A DNA stretch of 64,000 bases, from assembly GCA_965226435.1 (NCBI GenBank), contig CBDDCY010000013.1:496001-560000 (forward strand), given 5' to 3'. The notes below the pieces were generated by a model, which was not told the origin of the DNA, made no database searches, and saw only the letters and a program-made list of their open reading frames with translations. Positions 51,055-59,957 of the stretch are shown piece after piece. This stretch comes from UBA6623 sp965226435. Lineage in GTDB: Bacteria; Acidobacteriota; Terriglobia; Bryobacterales; UBA6623. Position 1 is the stretch's first letter. Every line of letters starts with the position of its first letter. The position numbers and the translations under genes are program-made.

Positions 51055-52308
51055 ATGGATCGACGTCATTTCATGGTTTCGTTGGGAACGACATTGGGAG
51101 CGGCCGCCGCGGTCCGCGCGGCCCCGAAAGCCCAGGCGCGAATCACGAAGATTACGCTCGCCGCCGTGCGGGGGCGCTTTCACAAGTTCGTCGCCATGAA
51201 CTCCTACGATAAGGCGCCCAAGGGCCATACCTATACCAACACTCTCGTGCGCATCGCGACCAATCAAGGCGTGGAAGGCGTCGGCGTGATGGCTTACGCG
51301 GTGCCCGACAAGGACTTCCATGCGGCTCTAGGAGAACTGGTCGGCCGGGACCCGGAGACACTCTACCAATTTCAAGACGGCCGCATTACCGATCGAGCCG
51401 ATTCGCTTCGCGACCTGCTCGTCCGCTACAAACATCTCGACGGGCCGTTGTTCGATTTGATCGGGAAACTGCGCGGCGTCCCTTGCTGGAAGCTGATGGG
51501 CGAGGCGGTTCGCGACAAGACCGAGCTCTACGACGGGACTCTCTATTTCAGCGATATCTGGTTTCGAGATCGCGGCGCCCAAGCCGTGGTCGAGGAGGTG
51601 CTCGAAGCCCAAAAGATGGGCTACCCCGCCGTCAAGATCAAGGTCGGCCGCGGCTCGAAATGGATGGAGGCAGAGGAAGGTTTGCAGCGCGACATCGAAG
51701 TGCTGCGCGCGGTTCGCGAAGCCGTCGGCCCGGAGTTGAAGATCAATGCCGACGCCAACAATGGTTATCGCAACGACTACAAACGGGCGTGGCGGCTGCT
51801 CGAAGGTTCGCAAGCCGCCGACCTCCATTTCATCGAAGAGATATTCCCCGAGGATGTCGGCCTCTACACCAAGCTGCGGGAGCAAATGAAGCAGGCCGGA
51901 ATGCGGACGATCGTCGCCGACGGCGAGAACTTCACCGAGGCGGACTCGTTTGATCCGTATTTGAAACCGCGACGATTGATGGACATCGTACAGTTGGACA
52001 TCCGCCGAGGCGGCTTCATTGAAGCATTGAAAATTGCCCGTAAGGCCGAGGCGGCCGGGGCGGTTTCGATTCCGCACAACTGGGGTTCGCAAGTGGGCCT
52101 GTTCATGGGCCTGCACTTAGCCAAGGCCGTCAAAGTCGTCGCCGGTGCCGAGGACGATCGCTCCACCTGTGACGCCGTCATCGCCAAGGGCTACAAGTAT
52201 GCCAATGGCGCCTACACCACATCGGACGAGCCGGGCTTGGGAATCACCGTTAACAAGGATGTCTACCGCGAGAAGTATCAAGCCGGCGAGACCGTGATCT
52301 CGGGATAG
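51055..52308 (+). CDS. Tat-exported mandelate racemase/muconate-lactonizing (enolase-superfamily) enzyme
   Basis: The ATG at 51055 after GGAGGAAAA opens a Tat signal (DRRHFMVSLGTTLGAAAAV). The enolase-superfamily residues are in order: KIK (K194, K196) as the general-base lysine motif, the metal ligands D233 (NADANNG), E262 (FIEEIFPED) and the D289/E291 region (VADGENF), and H341 (IPHNWGS). This KxK plus His set suits sugar-acid dehydratases and racemases. Export is unusual for the family but recurrent in Acidobacteria and Planctomycetes. The gene is convergent with the TRAP permease genes, which could import a related acid. Confidence 0.85.
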   Translation: MDRRHFMVSLGTTLGAAAAVRAAPKAQARITKITLAAVRGRFHKFVAMNSYDKAPKGHTYTNTLVRIATNQGVEGVGVMAYAVPDKDFHAALGELVGRDPETLYQFQDGRITDRADSLRDLLVRYKHLDGPLFDLIGKLRGVPCWKLMGEAVRDKTELYDGTLYFSDIWFRDRGAQAVVEEVLEAQKMGYPAVKIKVGRGSKWMEAEEGLQRDIEVLRAVREAVGPELKINADANNGYRNDYKRAWRLLEGSQAADLHFIEEIFPEDVGLYTKLREQMKQAGMRTIVADGENFTEADSFDPYLKPRRLMDIVQLDIRRGGFIEALKIARKAEAAGAVSIPHNWGSQVGLFMGLHLAKAVKVVAGAEDDRSTCDAVIAKGYKYANGAYTTSDEPGLGITVNKDVYREKYQAGETVISG

Positions 52309-52310
52309 CA

Positions 52311-53594
52311 CTACCGGTAAAAGGCCTCGACTAAAGCCAACGGGATGGCGGGCACATAGGTCACCAGCAGCAAGACCGCTCCCAGCACTCCGACGAAATA
52401 GACATTCACCTTGCTGACTTCCCAGATATCGGCCTTGGCAATCGAGCAAGCGGTGACGAGGACACTGGCCACGGGAGGGGTTTGCTGACCAATGCCGAGG
52501 TTTAAGGTGATGACCAACCCAAAGTGAACCGGGTCGATGCCGACCGCGTGCACCAGCGGCATGACGATCGGGACGACCAGAATGATCGCCGCCGCCGAGT
52601 GCAGGAACATCCCCACGATGAGGAAAAATACGTTGAGAAGCGCCAAAACGAGATAGCGATCATCGGTCAGCTCGACGATGCTTTGGGCCACTTGCTGGGG
52701 CACTTGGATCGACGTCAGATAGTCGCTCAACAAGGCCGATGTCGCGACCAGCAGCATGACGACGGCGGTCTGGCCCCCGCCTTCAATCATGGCGCCGCGC
52801 AGGTGAGAGCGGTCGAGTCCGCGATAGATGAACCCGCCGATCACGGCCGCCGCGACGACCGCCAGGCCGGCGCCTTCCGTGGCGGTGACCCAACCACTGA
52901 AGATGCCGCCGAGGATGATCGCCGGCAACAACAAAGCCCAGGCGGCGTCCTTGCCGGTGGAAATTACACGAGGGAACTCGAAAGCCTCTTCGACCGGATA
53001 GTTGCGGCGGCGCGCCATCACATAGGTCACCGTCATCATGCCCAGCCCACCCAGTACACCCGGCACGATCCCGGCGATGAACAACTCCACGACAGAGCTT
53101 CCCGACATCACGCCGTAGAGAATCATGGGGATGGAAGGCGGAATGATAACCGCCAGCGTCGCCGCCGAGGAGGTGACCGCCGCCGCGAAAGCCTTGGGGT
53201 ACCCCTTACGCTGCATCGCCGGAATCAGAATCGACCCAAGCGCGGCCACATCAGCCACCGCCGAACCCGAAATCTCCGCGAAGAAAAGTGACGTCGCGAT
53301 CGTCACCATCGCCAGCCCGCCCTTGACGAATCCGATCAACGACGAGGCGAAGGCGATTAGCCGACGCGAAATGCCCGAGACGTTCATGATCGCCCCGGCC
53401 AGGATAAAGAGCGGAATCGCGATGAGAGTGAACTTCGTCGCCCCGGAGAACAAGACCGGGCCGATATTCAGCAGCGCGTCAAAGCCTCCGCTCGCCGCCA
53501 TGGCGACGACGGCGACCACGCCCAGGGCCACCGCGATTGGAATATCCAGCAAGATCAAGGCGATCAGGCCGAGAAAAAGCAGAAGGATAGTCAC
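52311..53594 (-). CDS. dctM: TRAP transporter large permease (DctM family)
   Basis: The 427-residue protein has about 12 hydrophobic segments and the DctM patterns (IPIAVALGVVAVVAM, FAEISGSAVADVAALGSILI, PPSIPMILYGVMSGSSVVEL, HSAAAIILVVPIVMPLV). It overlaps the small permease gene by 4 bp (ATGA). With DctQ and a periplasmic DctP it imports organic acids driven by a sodium gradient. No DctP gene is in the window. Confidence 0.92.
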   Translation of the reverse strand: MTILLLFLGLIALILLDIPIAVALGVVAVVAMAASGGFDALLNIGPVLFSGATKFTLIAIPLFILAGAIMNVSGISRRLIAFASSLIGFVKGGLAMVTIATSLFFAEISGSAVADVAALGSILIPAMQRKGYPKAFAAAVTSSAATLAVIIPPSIPMILYGVMSGSSVVELFIAGIVPGVLGGLGMMTVTYVMARRRNYPVEEAFEFPRVISTGKDAAWALLLPAIILGGIFSGWVTATEGAGLAVVAAAVIGGFIYRGLDRSHLRGAMIEGGGQTAVVMLLVATSALLSDYLTSIQVPQQVAQSIVELTDDRYLVLALLNVFFLIVGMFLHSAAAIILVVPIVMPLVHAVGIDPVHFGLVITLNLGIGQQTPPVASVLVTACSIAKADIWEVSKVNVYFVGVLGAVLLLVTYVPAIPLALVEAFYR

Positions 53595-54091
53595 CGCGAA
53601 GCGACCTCGGGCCGGGAAAGCGAAGCCCGCAACAGATCAACCGTGCTGATTACTTCCGCCGCGACAAACAAGATCGCGCCGATCGGAATGACCGACTGCG
53701 CCAAGGCCGCCGGCACCCAGGGAAGACTGACTAGCGCCATCCCCTCGAGGACTTCCAGCAGCCGCCAACCCGCCCAAGCCACCAACAGAAAGAAACTCGA
53801 CACGATCAGCGCGCGAAAGATCAAAAGAGTCGCGCGCAGTTTCGCGGGCGCGGCCTCCACCAGTTTTGGGAAACCGATATGGGCGCGCTTGAGCGCCGCC
53901 AGGGATGACCCGTAGAACGTCAGCCAAGCCAGCAAGATTGAGGCGACCTCGTCGTACCAAACCAGCGACGCCCCGGCCTTGCGGAAAATCACCCCGACCA
54001 GAACCACGACGGCAAGCGACGTCATCAGCGCCAAGACAAAGGTTTCCAGCAAGCGCTCCAGAGTTTGGCGGGTCGTCGGGGACGTTTTCAC
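53591..54091 (-). CDS. dctQ: TRAP transporter small permease (DctQ family)
   Basis: A protein of about 166 residues with four helices and the DctQ pattern: FVLALMTSLAVVVLVGVIFRK, WYDEVASILLAWLTFYGSSLA and a late FRALIVSSFFLLVAWAGWRLL. The start is uncertain. The GTG at 54091 precedes KTSPTTRQTLERLLE, a normal DctQ N-terminus, but no ribosome-binding site is visible, and another GTG lies at 54109 inside a sequence that looks like an IS630-type end. The expected dctP is not upstream. Confidence 0.8.
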   Translation of the reverse strand: MKTSPTTRQTLERLLETFVLALMTSLAVVVLVGVIFRKAGASLVWYDEVASILLAWLTFYGSSLAALKRAHIGFPKLVEAAPAKLRATLLIFRALIVSSFFLLVAWAGWRLLEVLEGMALVSLPWVPAALAQSVIPIGAILFVAAEVISTVDLLRASLSRPEVASR

Positions 54092-54094
54092 AAT

Positions 54095-54112
54095 TACTGA
54101 ATCTCGCACAAT
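54095..54112. repeat. Sequence resembling one end of the IS630-type element
   Basis: TACTGAATCTCGCACAAT matches the left end of the element at 33688 in 16 of 18 positions, both differences being transitions. No transposase or second end was found nearby. Confidence 0.4.
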
Positions 54113-54145
54113 GCGGCTTGACTGTCCAGAGCAAGGGGGTGGCAC

Positions 54146-54592
54146 GAAGTGAGGTATCCGTCATGGGCTCGCGTCCCGGGCAAGGCGGTTCGTGGCGGGC
54201 GCTGTTTTGATCGCCGTTTTGCAGGCTCGTGACCGGATCGAGGAATGGGCAGGCCCGGAGAGCTGCCCATGGCAACCACTGGCGATGGACGAAAAACGTA
54301 AAGGCTCCGGAGCCGTGACTTCCGTCCCCGACTCCAATTCTGGGGCTCGTATTGCTCGCACTTGTGCCTTTCGGCCCGGACGCCCGGGGAACGTTGACTT
54401 TGGGGGCGGAGGGGCGCATGATGGGCCAAACCATCTCCCAAAACAAAGTCGCCGAGAGACTCGGCGAAGGGGGATGGGTGTCGTTTGTAATAATCCCGTG
54501 AGCAGGATGCCGAAACGGAGGTTAGAGGTGACCATTTCGACCTGGTCACTGTCGATCTCTCGGCGCTGGATCACGTAACGGGGAGGGAGAGT
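54146..54592. other. Intergenic region without recognisable gene
   Basis: About 450 bp between the divergent TRAP permease and cNMP/CBS genes. Open frames on both strands are not convincing (no ribosome-binding sites, no domains). The stretch before 54593 is purine-rich and ends in GGGAGGGAGA, the ribosome-binding site of the next gene. TAATAAT near 54490 could be a -10. Confidence 0.5.
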
Positions 54593-56428
54593 TTGCGATC
54601 CTCGAGCATCTATTACCGTGTCGCGGACTTCCTGAAGGAGTTTCCGCCATTCTCCTTCGTGGGCGAGGAAGATCTGCTGCGGCTGGCCGGCAGCGGGCGT
54701 GTCAAGTTTCACGAATCCGACGAGTACGTGTATTGGCAGGGACGCAAGCCGGGCCGTTTCATCTTTGTCATTCAGCAGGGAACGTTGAAGCTCGTCGACG
54801 AGAGTCAGCGGGCCGAGGTGCTTCAAGATGTACTCGGTGAGGGCGACATTATCGGCGCGGAAGGGCTTGCGGGTAAGAACGAATACCAGTACTCGGCGAA
54901 AACGACCAGCGATGTCATCATCTACGCCCTGCTCGGCAAAGCGTTCGAGGAGCTGGCCGAGCAGTATCCCAAGTTCGCGCGTTACATCGAGTCCCACTTC
55001 TCCGCGACACGGGTGGACATCACCGTCCAGTCAACCACCGGCGACCCGGGGGAAGCCCGACTTCCGATCGACTTCCTGGCCCGTCGAATGCTGACCTGCG
55101 ACGCCGGTACTCCGCTTCAGGAAGCCGCCGAGCGGATGACCCGACACGGCCGCGACACGTTGGTCGTTACCAAGAACGGTACTCCGGCCGGGTACCTGAA
55201 CGACACTTCGTTTCGCCGGCTGGGCGGTGGTGACATTGGCGTGACCGACGTGATGGCTGCTCCGTTGCCGCTCCTTTCCGATGCGCTCCCGCCACATGCT
55301 TATGCCATGGAGATGCTTCGTGGCGGCTGCTCGGCGGTAGCCATCACGGATTCGGAAGGGGCGTTGAGAGCGGTCGTCACGGAATGTGATCTGACGCTGC
55401 TCGGAGTTCCGAATCTACCGCGGCTCGGGCAGGAGATCCGGCGGTCGCGGACGACGGCCGAGCTGGGCGAACTACGGCGCCTGACGCTTCGTTTCGCCGC
55501 GGAGTCGCTGACCGATCCGTCGGCCGTGGTGTGGGTCAGCGAGGCTTTTACAGAGTTGAACCGCTTGATCGTGAGCCGCGTGATCGAGCTGATCGAGGAA
55601 GCCGCGGCCGGGCGAGATGCAAACGGGTGCTGGGTGTTCTTTGGAGCCGCGGCCCGCGGCGAGTTGCTCACCGGCGCCTTGCCGGATGTCGGTCTTGTTT
55701 ACGAAGGCGGTGCAGGCGAAGTGGCTCGCGAGCTCGGGGATCAGGTTTCCGGGGCGCTCCGTCAATGCGGCTACCACTCGTCTGACGATGCGATCACGCC
55801 CGGCGACGAAAGAGGGTGCCGTTCCCTGGCCGAGTGGAGAGATACCTATTCACGGTGGATTTGGGATCCTGTGCTCTCGGGTCTTTATGCCGGCCTGCGG
55901 TTTTTCGAGTTGGCTCCAGTGCGGGGGGATGCCGCGCCGGTCACCGCGCTGCGGCAGCATATTCGAGAGCAAGTGAAAAAGAACGAATCCTTCGTTCCCA
56001 TCCTCGCAAACGACTCGATGGCGAACTTGCCGCCGCTCACCTTCTTTCAAGGGCTGGTGGTTGAGGACGACGGGGAGCGCACGACCCGATTCGACCTGCG
56101 GCGCGGCACCCTGCGGCCGCTTGCCGACGTCGGCCGGGTCTTCGCCTTGGAGCGGGCCGATGCATCTCAGACTCGGACCGTCGCGCGTCTCGAGGCGGCC
56201 GGCACGGCGGTTGAGGAGCAGCGCGACCTGTTTGCCGATGCCGCCGGCACCTTTCGCGTAGCCTTTTACCACCAGGCGCGCATCGGCCTGCGTGACGGCA
56301 CCGGCGGTTGGACCATCGAGCCGAAGGCGCTGAGCAAGATGGAACAGCAGGTGCTCAAGAATGGCTTTCGGACCATTATGAAACTGCTTGAGTTCACCGC
56401 CGTAAGGCACGGGATCTCCCCAAGATGA
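54593..56428 (+). CDS. cNMP-binding/CBS/DUF294 protein with degenerate nucleotidyltransferase
   Basis: A TTG start with a strong GGGAGGGAGA site gives 611 residues. Residues about 15-125 are a cyclic-nucleotide-binding fold (YVYWQGRKPGRFIFVIQQGT, GEGDIIGAEGL). Residues about 165-272 are a CBS pair. Residues about 290-440 match the DUF294 nucleotidyltransferase position, and the C-terminal part is the DUF294_C substrate-binding helical domain. The family's catalytic GSxGR...TDxDN pattern is here GAAARGE (351-357) followed by LPDVGL, so one of the two catalytic acids appears to be missing. The gene overlaps the exonuclease by 4 bp, a pairing often seen for this family. It may be a nucleotide-sensing regulator and not an active GlnD-like enzyme. 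Confidence 0.82.
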   Translation: MRSSSIYYRVADFLKEFPPFSFVGEEDLLRLAGSGRVKFHESDEYVYWQGRKPGRFIFVIQQGTLKLVDESQRAEVLQDVLGEGDIIGAEGLAGKNEYQYSAKTTSDVIIYALLGKAFEELAEQYPKFARYIESHFSATRVDITVQSTTGDPGEARLPIDFLARRMLTCDAGTPLQEAAERMTRHGRDTLVVTKNGTPAGYLNDTSFRRLGGGDIGVTDVMAAPLPLLSDALPPHAYAMEMLRGGCSAVAITDSEGALRAVVTECDLTLLGVPNLPRLGQEIRRSRTTAELGELRRLTLRFAAESLTDPSAVVWVSEAFTELNRLIVSRVIELIEEAAAGRDANGCWVFFGAAARGELLTGALPDVGLVYEGGAGEVARELGDQVSGALRQCGYHSSDDAITPGDERGCRSLAEWRDTYSRWIWDPVLSGLYAGLRFFELAPVRGDAAPVTALRQHIREQVKKNESFVPILANDSMANLPPLTFFQGLVVEDDGERTTRFDLRRGTLRPLADVGRVFALERADASQTRTVARLEAAGTAVEEQRDLFADAAGTFRVAFYHQARIGLRDGTGGWTIEPKALSKMEQQVLKNGFRTIMKLLEFTAVRHGISPR

Positions 56429-57090
56429 GCTCCGCCGAAACGCCGGCTTTCGTTCGCGACTACCTGGCGCGCTTTAACCGCACTTGGGGCGACGACGCCT
56501 CGGAGCGGGACATCCGTTTTGTCGTGCTGGATTCGGAAACCACCGGGCTGGATGCCCGTAAGGACCGTCTGATCACGATTGGCGCGGTGGCCGTGCAGGG
56601 CGATGAGATCTTGCTCGAGGACTCCTTCGAAGTGTTGATCAAGATCGAGCACAACATGCAGGCCGTGACCGTTCACGGCATTACTCGCGAAGAGAGCCGG
56701 GCGGGGCTGGACGAGCCCGAGGCGCTGCGCCGGTTTCTGGACTATCTCGGCGACGGTGTCATCGTCGGCCATCACATCATGCATGACGTGGAGACTTTGA
56801 ATGTCGCGTATGAAGGGTATTGGGGTTTCGAGCTGAAGAACCGGTCGTTGGACACGATGGACCTCACCCTAAACCTCGAGCGGGACGGCGCCTTCGCCGA
56901 CCGACCGGAGATCCGCGGTTTCTCGCTCGACTCGCTCTGCGAATTGTTCGATGTAAAGCCGCACGATCGCCACACGGCGCCGGGCGACGCGTTCATTACG
57001 GCTCAGATTTTCCTGCGCCTGCTCTCCCTAGGCCGCAAGCACCTCCGCGATACGCTGGGGGCATTGTGTGAGCCGGTTCAGATCGAATAG
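56425..57090 (+). CDS. DEDD-type 3'-5' exonuclease (DNA polymerase III epsilon-like)
   Basis: The 221-residue protein starts at ATGA overlapping the upstream stop. The three exonuclease motifs are visible: FVVLDSETTGLDARKDRLI (Exo I, DxE), VIVGHHIMHDVETLN (Exo II, with Asp) and HTAPGDAFITAQIFL (Exo III, HxAxxD, the DEDDh type). A short N-terminal helix region precedes the domain. It lies with the cNMP/CBS/DUF294 gene, a partnership common across bacteria whose biological meaning is not settled. It is probably a nuclease on DNA or RNA ends and not the replicative epsilon subunit. Confidence 0.88.
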   Translation: MSSAETPAFVRDYLARFNRTWGDDASERDIRFVVLDSETTGLDARKDRLITIGAVAVQGDEILLEDSFEVLIKIEHNMQAVTVHGITREESRAGLDEPEALRRFLDYLGDGVIVGHHIMHDVETLNVAYEGYWGFELKNRSLDTMDLTLNLERDGAFADRPEIRGFSLDSLCELFDVKPHDRHTAPGDAFITAQIFLRLLSLGRKHLRDTLGALCEPVQIE

Positions 57091-57580
57091 GAGGCGTGAG
57101 CGGAGGGATAGACCGCGGCGTGCGTTCAAATGCGTCCCCAACGCACCACGTACTCGGCCGCGGGGGTATGGTTTCTCTATCTCATTCGGGGCCCATGGCT
57201 CTCGGGTTGGGCTCGGCTTGGCTTCTCAGCGCACGAGGCGAACATTCGGAAACTGCGCGTGCCGACTGTCCACAGTGGGCGTGCGCGACATCAATGCGCG
57301 AGCTCTTCTCACAATGCGACAACGGAATCAGAGCCCCGAGCACAAGCGACGGGCCCAGCGACCGCGCATCAAACTCCCGGGCGCGGCGCCCAGCCGCCGA
57401 GCCCGCCTTCAGGCGCTCGCGGCCCCGCTGCACGGGTGCCGTCGACGCCTCGTACGCGACACGCCGACGGCGGGTGATGACTCAACACCCGTTAACTGGG
57501 ATACTGGCAAACAATCGACCCGGGCCACGCCGAATCAGTCCTCGGCCCAGCGGGCGAGACCGGACAGCTCTCATCTACTC
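57091..57580. other. Intergenic region upstream of the FHA/Fe-S gene
   Basis: About 490 bp. Frames through it are Arg/Ser/Pro-rich and look non-coding. A GATACT-like -10 near 57502 could serve the gene at 57581. No strong Shine-Dalgarno precedes that ATG. The length argues that the redox cluster has its own promoter separate from the DUF294/exonuclease pair. Confidence 0.45.
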
Positions 57581-59848
57581 ATGGCAAAACAAGTCATCCT
57601 CGAAGCCGACCTCGGCGGCACGCCCATCAGCGGCGAAGAGTTGGCTCGGGTTCCCGACTTCGCCGACATTCGCCCCCAAATCTGGGACAAGTTCCCCGGC
57701 GCCATCGCCAAGAAGACCTACCGCGCCGGCGAGTACATCTTCCATGAGGGCGAGCACGGCACCACGGCCTGCTACATCCTCTCGGGCGAAGTCGATGTCT
57801 TTCTCAAGAGCCCCATCGCCGCCATCGAAAACAAAAAGCGGCGGGGCTGGTACGGGTCTCTCGGGAAACTCTCCCAATACGTCAAAGGCACACCGGCACA
57901 ACGCGGACGAGAGAAGTCTCCGCGTAAGTGTGTCCCCGTCGACGGCTCGGTCGATCTAGCGCTTGACAACCCGATCACGACGTTGGGATCGGGCGAGTTG
58001 GCGGCGCTGGCCGCGCTCAAGCAAGGCCGCGTAAAGCGAGCGAAGTTCTATCCGCGATCGGCCTCGGTGCGGGCCAAGTCGGATGTCGTGGTCTTCGAGA
58101 TGTTGCCGAACATCTTGAACAACGTCCTCTACAACTCGAAAGCTTTCAAACAAAATCTCGCCGACAACTACCGCGACCGCGCGTTGGAGACTCATTTGCG
58201 CTCGGTGCCGATGTTCGCTGAAGTCGACAGCGAGTTCATCGAATACCTGCGCGGGCGAGTGGAGTTGATCGATGTCCAGCCGGGACAGGAGATCTGTCGG
58301 CAGGGCGAGGCGGCCGACGCCTTCTATTTGATTCGCCTCGGTTTCGTGAAAGTGTCGCAGACGTTCGCCGGCGGCGAACTGGTCCTGAACTACCTCTCGC
58401 GAGGGTCTTATTTCGGGGAGATCGGGCTGCTGCCGCCGGCCTTTCGCATCCGCGCGAGGGGCAAGAACGCCGGGGAATTCTCAGAAGCGGTCTTATCCTC
58501 CCAACCCCTGACCTGTGGCCGCGCACCCAGCGAAGAGCGGTCACTCGAAATTGCCTGGGACAGCTACATTTCGCGCGAGCATTTTTCGGTGTGCGTCGAC
58601 GGCCGCAAGGTCAAAGTCGAGCAACTGCCCAGCGGCAAACACCCCATCACTTACCGCATGCAGCCCGCGAGGTCCTTCGTGGCCACACCCGGTGAGTCGT
58701 TCGTCGCCGGCGGAACGACATTCGAAATCGTCGAAGACCGTGACCAGACCGGCTATCGCACCGCGACTTGCACGGCGATGGATTTCGTGCAGCTTGTTCG
58801 CATCACCGCCGAGGACTTCGCGCAAATGCTCGCCAAGTTCCCCGCCGCGGCCACTGCCGTCGAGGCCGAGGCGCAACAGCGTCGCCAGATGAATGCCGGG
58901 CTGATGAACCGGTTGCGGACCGTTTCGCTCAACGACTTTCTGACGCAGGAATTGGTCCAGGGTCAAAACCTGCTGATGTTCGACCTCGAGCGCTGTACGC
59001 GTTGCGATGAATGCGTCGATGCATGCATCGCGACCCACGAAGACGGCGTGACACGGTTGATTCGCGAGGGCCTGCGCTTCGACAAATATCTCGTGCCGAC
59101 GAGTTGCCGCGCTTGCATGGACCCGGTTTGCATGACGCGTTGCCCGGTGGGTTCGATTCGGCGCAAGGATTCACTCGATATCGTCATCGAGGACTGGTGC
59201 ATCGGCTGCGGCAACTGCGCCGTCGATTGCCCTTACGGCAACATCAACATCGTGCCGATCTCGGGCTTGGTACAAATCGACGGACAGTCATCGATCGGGA
59301 CGCAGAAAGCCCAGCCGGTTCCCAAGGCGACGACCTGCGATCTGTGCGTCGATTACGACGAGCCAAACTGCGTTCGCGCCTGCCCGCACGAGGCGGCGAT
59401 GCGGGTCGACCCCAAGGAGTTCTTCGCGCACGACCTGGCGGGCATGCAGTTGGCGGTGACCGACCGGCCGGTGCAACAAGCCGGACAAGCGGCCCCGATT
59501 ACCGAGCCGATTCCGCTGACGAACATCACGAACCTCTCGACCTTCGGTCCCCGTCTGCGCGTCCGCTCCGGCCCCCGGCCCGGTCGCATGCTGCAATTGC
59601 GGTTTCCCAATACGAGTTTCGGGCGCGGTCCGGAAAACGGTTACCGGCTCACCGAAGAAGAGATGGCCTCGCGCCAACATTGCGTGATCGAGGCCCGCGA
59701 GAAGCGTTTCCTCCTGCGTGAAGTTGATTCGACGAACGGGACCTTCGTCAACGGCAATCGCGTCGAAGGCGAGATCGAGTTGCGCCCCGGAGACGTGATT
59801 CGCATCGGCAAGATGGAAATGGAGTTCTTGTGGTCGCCGGCTTCGTAG
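57581..59848 (+). CDS. Fusion of two cNMP-binding folds, two FHA domains and a four-cluster ferredoxin
   Basis: The 755-residue soluble protein has this order. cNMP fold 1 (about 36-195): YRAGEYIFHEGEHGTTACYI, with an insertion at 80-130, then RSASVRAKSDVVVFEML. cNMP fold 2 (about 205-290 and 390-425): GQEICRQGEAADAFYLI and GSYFGEIGLL, then RTATCTAMDFVQLVRITAED. FHA 1 (about 305-385: CGRAP, SREHFSV, GGTTFEI) sits inside fold 2. Four ferredoxin motifs follow: C472/475/478/482, C509/512/517/521, C540/543/546/550 and C586/589/597/601. FHA 2 (about 665-750): SFGRGPENGYRL, MASRQHCVIE, DSTNGTFVNGNRV. The Fe-S part resembles HybA/DmsB-type electron-transfer subunits. It probably passes electrons to the b-type cytochrome encoded next, gated by a nucleotide and by phospho-threonine partners. 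Confidence 0.85.
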   Translation: MAKQVILEADLGGTPISGEELARVPDFADIRPQIWDKFPGAIAKKTYRAGEYIFHEGEHGTTACYILSGEVDVFLKSPIAAIENKKRRGWYGSLGKLSQYVKGTPAQRGREKSPRKCVPVDGSVDLALDNPITTLGSGELAALAALKQGRVKRAKFYPRSASVRAKSDVVVFEMLPNILNNVLYNSKAFKQNLADNYRDRALETHLRSVPMFAEVDSEFIEYLRGRVELIDVQPGQEICRQGEAADAFYLIRLGFVKVSQTFAGGELVLNYLSRGSYFGEIGLLPPAFRIRARGKNAGEFSEAVLSSQPLTCGRAPSEERSLEIAWDSYISREHFSVCVDGRKVKVEQLPSGKHPITYRMQPARSFVATPGESFVAGGTTFEIVEDRDQTGYRTATCTAMDFVQLVRITAEDFAQMLAKFPAAATAVEAEAQQRRQMNAGLMNRLRTVSLNDFLTQELVQGQNLLMFDLERCTRCDECVDACIATHEDGVTRLIREGLRFDKYLVPTSCRACMDPVCMTRCPVGSIRRKDSLDIVIEDWCIGCGNCAVDCPYGNINIVPISGLVQIDGQSSIGTQKAQPVPKATTCDLCVDYDEPNCVRACPHEAAMRVDPKEFFAHDLAGMQLAVTDRPVQQAGQAAPITEPIPLTNITNLSTFGPRLRVRSGPRPGRMLQLRFPNTSFGRGPENGYRLTEEEMASRQHCVIEAREKRFLLREVDSTNGTFVNGNRVEGEIELRPGDVIRIGKMEMEFLWSPAS

Positions 59849-59857
59849 ATGCCGTGA

Positions 59858-59943
59858 AAAAAATGGGGCCGGCGCCGAGCGCCGATCCAATCGGTTCTCG
59901 CGAATCAACCCACTCGGCGCGAAGTGGACTGTCCCCCTTTTTT
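59858..59943 (+). terminator. Long nested inverted repeat ending in T6 between Fe-S and cytochrome b genes
   Basis: AAAAAATGGGG (59858-59868) pairs with CCCCCTTTTTT (59933-59943), with one mismatch. Inside, GCGCCGAG (59872-59879) pairs with CTCGGCGC (59913-59920). The T6 end makes it a possible intrinsic terminator or attenuator, symmetric for both strands. It ends 14 bp before the next start codon, so full termination would separate the two halves of the proposed complex. Confidence 0.5.
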
Positions 59944-59957
59944 ACCCCTGTCGCGTC

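Noticed and set aside
57068..57580. Possible N-terminal extension of the FHA/Fe-S protein
   Set aside because: The 171 extra residues are Arg/Ser-rich with no domain, and MAKQVILEAD at 57581 is a plausible start even though its ribosome-binding site is weak.
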